Source of the DNA: Piper betle
Lineage: Eukaryota > Streptophyta > Magnoliopsida > Piperales > Piperaceae
DNA: 64,000 nt
Reading direction: 5' to 3'
Assembly: GCA_033002965.1 (NCBI GenBank)
Contig: JAURVB010014668.1
Coordinates: 1 to 64,000 of the forward strand
Translations under genes and position numbers: made by a program
The notes under the pieces: generated by a model
What the model was told of the DNA's origin: nothing
Seen by the model: only the letters and a program-made list of their open reading frames with translations
Database searches by the model: none
In this document: in pieces, positions 56,290 through 64,000 of the stretch
Numbering within the stretch: position 1 is the stretch's first letter
Layout: every line of letters starts with the position of its first letter

Positions 56290-59200
56290 TGTAACACCCC
56301 GATTCAGGCTGACGCTGAACACAATCAAGATATTAAAATTGGCTAGCTATTGATTGGACAACTAAATTGGGACAAACATACACGAAAGTGGATCTTAACC
56401 TTCAAGGAGGCGCTTAAGATGAAGAACCTTATGGGGAGCTACTACATATGCATTACATACTATAGGAGGGCTGTAATACCTCAATTTGGCCTGAAGGGAT
56501 GGACCAAATCATCACATTATAATTTGGAAGCTTAAGACAGATACCAAGCTTGGTTTTCATAGAATGCGTGCAAAGTTTGTACTACAAAGGTTGATCTTAG
56601 ACTTAAAGGAATCCTACCCTGGTTGTAACAAAGGTATAACCTCTCCTAAGACTATGAGCGGTGACTTTAAAAATGTGATGATATTCTCAAGTGTAGAAAA
56701 AGCACACCCCCGCTATAGTTTTAAGGTTGCATATTATTGCGTACATCATATTCTTACTAATTAATTCAAGTGATTGGCTTAAGCCTTCTTATTAGTTACA
56801 TGAAGCTGATGTGAGTATTTAAACAAAGGTTGTGGCTACCTATTCCACATATCCTACTCGAGCAATAATTAAAGCGTCAAAGAAATTATACAGCATCGTT
56901 GAGTATCAGGGCATCAAACCCTAAAACCCGGACTTCACGTGGGTCTTCAACTAGTGTGACCTGGAAGTTCTTCCAGCCAAATACATTTTGTATACCTGAC
57001 TTAGCTCCTCGTCATGTTCCATGACTCTGAAGCTTATATACCTTGCAGACGATGGTTAGTCTTGTTCCAAAGTATTGCCGCTTTACAGTAATAAATAATA
57101 ATATAATAATCAAACATGCTTAACACAATAAACATGAAATACATTCGAATCATACAAGGTTCACATAGTTAGGGCACATACCCCATCATATAGTCATCCA
57201 CACAATACATAGTTCAAAACACACGAAGGCCCCACCACCTCTGCCACTAAGCTGCCTGATCCATGCACCTAGACTGGCTAATGCCACGGAACCTCACCTA
57301 CATATAACAAAAAACCACGTTACCGGTCTAAATAAGTTCTGGTGAAATAGCAAGCTGGAACATGGGTATTCCATTACCCACAGGAACTTAGTGCCACAAA
57401 TTCTAGAAATGTGTTGCATTACGCAGTTCCCTCATACTCCACACTACCTTAGGGTTTGAAGGAGTACTAATGCGTTCTATATATCTCATATACACTCTAA
57501 CTCGTCAACCTTCATATTTATACATATAGGCTTGGGAGGGGATTTAATACTTCGTTTCTGGATCTTATCTTTTGAAAACTATCAAGGGGTCTCAACCTTA
57601 ATGTTTTATAAAACACATGTAGAAAACACGACTAAATGGCCTGACATTGGACGGATCTGATAAAACACTGCTAATGCCATCCTAAGTCTAAAATGCAGTT
57701 AAACTTGACACAGAGGGTGTCATACAAAGATGAAGCAAAGGGAGAATCCCACGGACCTAGATAAGTAGAGCTCCTTCTTGTAATCGGTGAGCTCACCCGC
57801 GATACCTAGCACGAAGATAGAACCGAATAAGAATCAGCTCACATTGCCATGCAAAACGAGGCAAAATCTGTGCACAAGCTCAATAGTTAAAACATCGCTT
57901 AATTATCTTAATTATTTCCTAAGTGAAGTGTTGAACCTTATTAGGTACTTTAAGGTTTTGGTTTCATGTTCACCTAGAGGGCTTTAATCAAATAGGCTTA
58001 CAAGATGATTTTTTGACCGAGCCTAAAAATGTCCAGATGGGCTAAAATTTGGATAGGTTGGCCCTTATACTTTAAGGTTCATTGGTAAATTCCACCATGG
58101 CTGATCCATTGGACAATCAAGGGGAACAAGGCCGATTAAGCTTGGCCCTAAGGTGCTCTAATAGTGTTCTTGGGCCGCGCACCAATTTAGTAATTGTTCG
58201 TTCTTGGGTTAGAGCACTCCAAATAGGCTTAGGTCAATGGGCCTAGTTAGCTAACACAAAGATCTTGAGCCCAATAAAAGTTAGGCCCAATATACTTCCT
58301 AAATGGGCCTAAGTGTATTTTGCAATTTGGATCACTAGATGGGCCGTTTCTCAAACTGTTTGAACCGTAACAAATTTGAAATTCACAAATAAAATTGGGA
58401 TCCTATCCGAATGGCCCCAAAATTGTTTACAGTGTTAATGAGACAAGAATAAGGTGTGGACCAAGTTTACTCAAATCCAACACCATTAACCTATTTTAAG
58501 GAAATTTATAACCAAAGTGAAAAAAACTAAGGTTTTCACCCTACTTCTATACACTGTTCAGGTAAACACATCCAAAACATGCATAGATGATTTTTTCCCA
58601 TTCTCAAAATTTATATATTTTAAGTAGACACTTATTGAAGCATAGTTTTTTACTAGATTTTATTAGCTTAAAATTGGGGGCGTAACTTATAACACAATCA
58701 TAGATCATGCACGAAGTCACAAACAACACAGGAAATATAAGACGTACTTATGTGTGATGCTAATGATTATTTAGTGGTTAAATTAGACTTAAAACTTTAC
58801 CACAAACTAATAAAATTACCATAAACAAAATGACATGCTGTGAATCAACATATCCTACAAGGTCAGAGAATAAAAAATGGAGAAAGGCGCTTATCTCACT
58901 CTAACGGTAAAAATTGTCATATTTTATGTCATATTAGTTAAACAACCCAACACAAAAGTTGTATATACACATGTTATGAGTGTAAAAAAATAAGAATCAT
59001 GCAAAGTAAACATTAGAGTGCCAAGATATGATTTTTATACCGAACTAGTGTAGATCAGTGGCCTATGTTGTTATAAAAAGTATATCTATTTATTTACAAG
59101 GCCAAATAAGATACATGAGTACTAAAACTTCTCCTAACAGACAGATACACATGATAAAAACGTGATAAAAATGGGGAAAAAAATATAAAATGCAAGCAAT

Positions 59201-59950
59201 AAGCATTAAACAACGAGCAATAGAGACAATACAAACCTGAAACTAATGAGGGAAGACCAAGGGGAACTCTTTTTAGGCATCCAACCTCAAAGTCTACCAC
59301 CCTAGGAGGCTAAAAACGTGGAGGAGGGTGATTGGAACTCCAAGGTGTAAGAATAAGGCCAAGGAGCAGAGAAGAAGATTCTTGGAGGTGAGGAGGGAAG
59401 GAGAAACGGTGAAAGGTGGGGGAAGGGATTAGTTTTATAGCAAAAGGGTAGTTGACTTTGTAATGTCATAGGTATGGGTGGCATACCTAAAGAAGTATTG
59501 GTTGGATAAAGAGGTATGACTTAATGATGTCATAGGTATTGATTAGATAAAGATGTATGGGTTGTGTTGGCTAAAGAGGTATGTGTTGGGTTAGCCCAAG
59601 ATCCAAAAACTTATGGTTTTTACCCTAAAGCGATCGGGTCCACTTCAGGATTTTCACTGTAGGTCCCAATGGGGTCCGAAAGGGTTATCAAACATGCTGA
59701 AGCAGACAAAAGACATAGGAGGGATATGGCCCAAGCATCTAATTCTATACGACTCGACTAGACCAAACATGAAAAAGCTAGGCATGCAACATGTAAACTG
59801 GCGTACCGAGTGCCGAAGGAGGTTATGGTCAGGCAAACTTAGACCATACCATAAACAAACCATGATAAGGAGGACCAGACCTTACTAATCCAATTCAAGT
59901 AACAACGGAATCAACAGTAAAACTCTTGAGCAAATGACCCGGGTTTTACG
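56290..59950 (-). mobile_element. LTR-A, long diverged copy (subfamily E, ~3.7 kb)
   Basis: The plus strand begins TGTAACACCCC and ends near GGGTTTTACG, as inverted LTR-A termini. In sense order it has a TATAAAA box (59435-59441), a C/T-rich exon-like block (about 59240-59430) ending CAG|GTTTGT, an AT-rich stretch, CTAG|GTATCGCGG (about 57805), TCTAG|GTCCGTGG (57757), CTTAG|GATGG (about 57682), hairpin 1 with a TGGGTA/TACCCA stem (57363-57380) and TATATGTAG|GTGAGG (about 57297-57306). Hairpin 2 is deleted (57315-57330). No target duplication was found, so the left and right limits are approximate. Confidence 0.6.
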
Positions 59951-60532
59951 AGGGCTTTGAGCTTTATTGTCTACCAATATATCCACCCGAGTTGAAGAAG
60001 TACACACACGTTATAACTAAGGGGTTGAACTTTAAGGTATGTAGTTTGAGATGGATGTTTGAATTAAATACATGAACCATTTCTTATTCTTAGTTTCATC
60101 CATTTTGTTTATTTAACTTATTTTGTGATGATGCTAGGCGTACAGAGGGTTATGCGAGGGTCATAGTTACCTCTTTCATATACCCTTATCACTATTGAGT
60201 GGACAAGTTTGCTTGTGCCCATGTATTTAAAGACCTTAGAGTGATCAGATGGGAGAACTCAACTTATTAGGATTTATTCATTTGCTAATTATGATAATAG
60301 ATTAGTAGACCTTTTTGCTAAGTTGGTACTTGGACATTTATTTTTAATTGAGATATGTGGATATATATAGCCGTCATATATGATGACATAATGAAACGAT
60401 CAGTATATTTAGTATTTATGACCACAATTTATATGATTACTATGTTAAGTGCTTTTATTAAATCATGATTACATAATTAATGTAATGATTCTGGCTTGTG
60501 AAGTATCACATATATAAATCATGGTTCTTACA
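59951..60532 (+). mobile_element. Probable 3' part of a Ty3/gypsy 5' LTR
   Basis: This stretch ends ...TTCTTACA at 60525-60532. 'agttggcatcagagct' follows, a near-perfect tRNA-iMet primer-binding site (usual TGGTATCAGAGC), and then gag. Its left end is not defined because it meets the LTR-A copy at about 59950. Confidence 0.55.
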
Positions 60533-60548
60533 AGTTGGCATCAGAGCT
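60533..60548 (+). other. Primer-binding site of the gypsy element
   Basis: TTGGCATCAGAGC, complementary to the 3' end of initiator-Met tRNA apart from one base, lies two bases after the LTR end. Confidence 0.75.
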
Positions 60549-60695
60549 CGGTTTCATTTTTGTTGCCATGTTTACCTTACATATGTCTACCTTGTTAAAA
60601 TATCTTCAGAGTGTCACATCCCTTAAAAGATAGAATTATAGGTTCTAACTAACATATGTCAAAGTTTCTTTCTTAGTTTGTTGTGTGGTGAAGAG

Positions 60696-62735
60696 ATGGC
60701 GAACATGATCACCAACCAACAGCTATAGGCTTAGAATGAGCAATTGCAACAACAAATTTATTATAGCTTAGAATTAGCAATTGCAACGGTAGATTTAGAA
60801 ATAGTAGTAGGAAATACAGAATTTGACTACCGTAGTGAATGGCTTAGCTCAGAATTGTCAAGCTACTCAGAAAGCCGTTCAACAAGTATTAGCTCAAGGA
60901 ATTCAAGGTAGACAACCACCGGTCGGACTTCAACTCCTAGATGAGCCAGAGGTTTTGGAGGAGCCTCATGAGCCAATGTTTGTAGAACCACAACCTCCAC
61001 CTATTGTCTCGATTGAGTCAGGGGTCTACACTTCGGAAAAATTTATCAAGAATGGTGCTAAATATTTCAAGGGTACCATTGAACCTAATAAGTTCAAAGC
61101 ATGGGCATTAAACATACTGAAAACATTTACTGCGATGGAGGTGCTTGACTGTAACGACCCAACCCAAAATGCAACATAATGGGCATACGTCATCTCCTCA
61201 AAAGTGGCTAACCAAGTTGAAGATTTATAATCCATTCATACTTATAAACATGATCTTACTTGAGTAGGTATTAGATGTGAGACTAAATTGTGGGATCGCA
61301 CAATCCGCCTGCCTTAGAAAATTTTATCCTCGAAATTCCTACACTTGGCCTGTTGCTATTCCCAACCTAGGTGATTTCTTTGGCCATAACTATTTGTAAT
61401 GACCTGACCCAAAGTACAAATTAATGGGCCTATCATCTCTTTAAAAGTGGTTAATCAAAGTTGAAGATTTTTAGTCTATTTTTACTTATAAATAGGATCT
61501 TACCCCAATAATTAGATGTGAGACCAAGTTAAGGGATTCCACAATTCACCCACCTTAGGAAATTTCAAGAAAAAAATTGCCTAAAATTTGGCCCATTGTT
61601 AGCCCATCCCACATCCTTCTTTGGCCCATGACCAGTAGCCTAGCCAATGTCCATAGTCCAGCCCATTATCTAACACAAAACTAGATTGCTCTGATACCAT
61701 CTGTAATGACCCAACCCAAAGTACAATATAATGGGCCAACTCATCTCCTTAAAAGTGGTTAACTAAATTGAAGATTTATAGTTCATTCTTACTTATAAAC
61801 AAAATCTTACCCGAATATGTATTAGATGTATGACTAAGTTGAGGAATCTCATATTGACAAGTAGTGAGTGTACTTGCTTCTTGCATGGTTGAGGAGGAAA
61901 CAACTTGCTAGTGGGAAGTGACTCATAGATCTACTTTTGCTTGTCATTAGCTTGAGACTCTCACATGGGCTGAATTTATGGAGGCTTTCAATGTTACATA
62001 CTATCTAGTGCAAGTCAGGAAATAGAAAGCCAAAAAGTTTTATAGCATTTAGCAAGAAAATCTAACTATGTGAGAGTTTGAGTATCAGACTATACAATTG
62101 GAACAATTTGTACTAGGGTTATGTGCTATCGAGAGAGCACGGACTACTAAGTTTGTTTGGGCACTCCGGTTTGCATTCAAGGACTATGTTGCAAGTTAAA
62201 GATCTAAGACTCTTGTTGAAGAAGTAGCTATTGTAGGTGTTTTTGAAGTTGTTCTTGCATAATAGTATGGACCATTAAACAAGAAAGACAAGAGCAAGGA
62301 CAACAATGGGTGTTCAAGTCCTAACAACAATGGCAAGCCGTCTCCAACTCAAAATAGTTTGAACAACCAAAACGAGCAGAATATTGATTTTAAAAAGGAA
62401 AAGGAATGAGCATGAGAAGACAAATCATGTGTGCCTTTATTGCAAGAAGAGACATACTGGAAAGTGCCTAAAGAGTTCCAATAAATGCTTTTCATGTGGG
62501 AAGTTGGTCATATCATGAACAATTGCCCTAAACTCAAGGACAATGCACCGGCTTCACCAATATTGAATCCGGTCAATATAGGAGATGCAGTTAGGAACAA
62601 CTTAGCATAGGACATAATCAATATCTCTTAAATTTCAGCTTTATTTCTTTCTATTCTAGTTGCACACATTCATTAATGGGATATAGCTTAGCCAAAAAAT
62701 ATGGGTTAAAACCTAGCAGATAGACTATAACAATA
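60696..62735 (+). pseudogene. Ty3/gypsy gag and start of protease, decayed and interrupted
   Basis: An ATG at 60696 opens MANMITNQQL and soon stops. The frame 60823-61149 continues with a Gln-rich segment, FIKNGAKYFKGTIEPNKFKAW and FTAMEVLDC, typical of gypsy gag. A TRIM (61150-61853) interrupts it. After it, gag resumes with SCMVEEE...WEVTHRST, LTWAEFMEAFN and FVWALRFAFKDYV, then a zinc-knuckle region (CLYCKKRHTGKC, CFSCGK). A protease-like stretch near 62640 has YSLAKKYGLKP but lost its active-site Asp region to mutation. Stops and frameshifts are many. At 62736 another LTR cuts it off. Confidence 0.8.
61150..61853 (-). mobile_element. TRIM retrotransposon with three LTRs, target duplication TTGAC
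   Basis: Three ~148-bp LTRs lie at 61150-61298, 61395-61541 and 61702-61853, each starting TGTAA[C/T]GACC on the plus strand and sharing 'aaaagtgg.taa', 'gttgaagattt', 'acttataaa' and 'atcttac'. In the minus sense the LTR at 61853-61702 is followed by ATGGTATCAGAGCAA (61700-61686), an intact tRNA-iMet primer site, then a 144-bp internal part, an LTR, a shorter internal part and another LTR. TTGAC flanks it (61145-61149 and 61854-61858). It lies inside gypsy gag and has no coding capacity. Confidence 0.9.
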
Positions 62736-64000
62736 TGTAACGACCTGCCCGTTCCGAGCTACATGTCAAGTGTTACAATGTAAAACTAAATGCCTCATAA
62801 ATTAATTTTTTATTAATTTATCAACATCATGAATAAATCCATGACATAAATTTTGTTAAACCATACAAATTAAATTCATACTCGAAGAATTAGTTAAAGT
62901 TCAAATTCTAAGTCATGCCATGAAATAAAATATAATATAACCAATGCTCAAAATAGTCTAAGACCCATGAAACAAACCAAAATCCCATTGTCATGTAAAC
63001 AACCTAGAAGTATAATAGCAAATAAGAAAAAATAATAGTCTAATAATAGAGTCCTTCAGCTGTCTCGACTCTACCTACCCTTCCATGCTCACACCTACGG
63101 AGCCAATTTCGTGTTAGTGATAAAAATACTGAGTCATATAATTACAAAAAATAAGTTAATATATTCCACAACATCATTACTTAAGTCTTTTAGTGATTAT
63201 GAGCCTATATTAAGCATTTATTATGACGGGAAGAGTAGCCACCCCATCATACTATAGTGTCATGTATGCGTACACACGCTACGTGGCCCATAACTTATAG
63301 TTACTGATATTTTCCATTAACTTATCCTTTCGGTATCACAAGTACATAATGAATCATCTTGCGCCATGACGCCCTGTCAACCATTTCGGTATGAGGGCAT
63401 GTATTTAATTTTTTAAGAATTTTAAGAGTGCAGCCCCGTGTTGGACTAAATCAATTCTTTAACTATTCATTAATTAATTAACTCTAACCGTTAACAAATA
63501 CATATAGATCATAATTAACTCTAATATTTATCAACATTATCTAATATAATTAATATACATATCCCAAATTAAAACACAATATAGTTATTTAATATTAAAT
63601 GAATAATTATTTATTAATAATTATCCCACATGATCATGAATTTAAAAGACAACTATATTCATAAATCAACAACACTAACAATAATAATAATAAAAATAAT
63701 GTAGTTATCTATATTTAATATAAATTATGCTTTCATCCATAAACACAAGATAAAAAACATACAATCCACTATTAATAATATCATCACTTGATTTAATTCA
63801 AGTCAATTTTAATTCATTATGAATTAATTAGTATTTATCACTCAATCAAACCCAAAACTAAAAAAGAGCACAAATACTATAGATGCATGCGAGAGGAAGA
63901 GGAGAGGTGTACCTATACGCGAGAGAAGATGGAGAGGCTCGCAACAAGAAAGATATGATAGTAGAGGGAAAAAAATATTGAAAAATAGACGCTCTAGGGG
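62736..64000 (-). mobile_element. LTR-C, cut by the window end
   Basis: It starts TGTAACGACCTGCCC, the complement of the LTR end at 55227-55241. Inside, 'ggagccaatttcgtgttagtga' (63099-63120) is the complement of the 'tcactaatgcggaattgcc' block of other copies, and 'agtagccaccccatc' (63232-63246) matches the complement of 331-350. The AT-rich remainder has no genes. The other end lies beyond 64000. Confidence 0.7.

Noticed and set aside
1..64000. CRISPR arrays, rRNA genes, tRNA genes, organellar DNA insertions
   Set aside because: No spaced direct-repeat array, no rRNA core motifs and no complete tRNA cloverleaf were seen. tRNA-like matches are retrotransposon primer sites or the SINE.

Overview
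The window reads as nuclear DNA of a land plant, probably a monocot. The evidence is an intronless plant PPR-DYW gene whose codons run from very GC-rich at the 5' end to near-neutral at the 3' end (a gradient typical of many monocots), a NINJA-family jasmonate repressor gene, an Au-like SINE, and a dense bed of plant LTR retroelements. I see no bacterial operons, CRISPR array, rRNA gene or convincing free-standing tRNA gene.

Three gene loci can be supported. (1) 6547-9700, minus: a NINJA-family gene with a spliced 5' leader and two coding exons. It needs one missing base near 8284-8298 to read through, so it is either a pseudogene or carries a sequence error. (2) About 29928-30540, minus: the first two coding exons of a small protein I cannot name. 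(3) 37504-39381, plus: a complete single-exon PPR-E-DYW gene of 625 codons, close to the Arabidopsis At5g44230 type. It is followed 125 bp downstream by a broken first-exon fragment of a chloroplast DUF1517 (FLAP1-like) gene.

Most of the rest is transposable elements. One LTR family, called LTR-A here, starts TGTAAAACCC and ends GGGTGTTACA. It has about eleven full, truncated or highly diverged copies: 1-327, 1219-2736, 3541-4240, 10977-12869, 12888-15869, 31251-33950, 43522-48480, 45212-48174, 48863-52108, 54283-54714 and 56290-59950. These make up roughly a third of the window. All look like solo LTRs about 2 to 3.7 kb long, with no gag-pol attached, and two have perfect 5-bp target duplications (TTCCT and CCCAG). 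Other elements are an old complete Ty1/copia element (18090-23220), a LINE endonuclease fragment (about 17330-17950), a Ty3/gypsy gag remnant (59951-62735), two TRIM elements that each carry three LTRs, a GC-rich foldback element inside a (TA)n microsatellite (23399-24377), an Au-like SINE with an 11-bp target duplication (27611-27755), and fragments of another LTR family (LTR-C: 328-870, 54716-55241, 62736-64000).

The strongest candidate for something undescribed is inside LTR-A. Two small adjacent hairpins are followed by a T-rich TATATGTAG|GT block, and this module is recognisable in copies of very different age. The stems change sequence between copies yet mostly keep pairing, including G-U wobbles that work only in the sense-strand RNA. 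The same LTRs also keep an exon/intron-like order of splice signals. Together these suggest that the LTR encodes a structured, possibly spliced RNA. All comparisons were made by eye, and boundaries of old copies are approximate.
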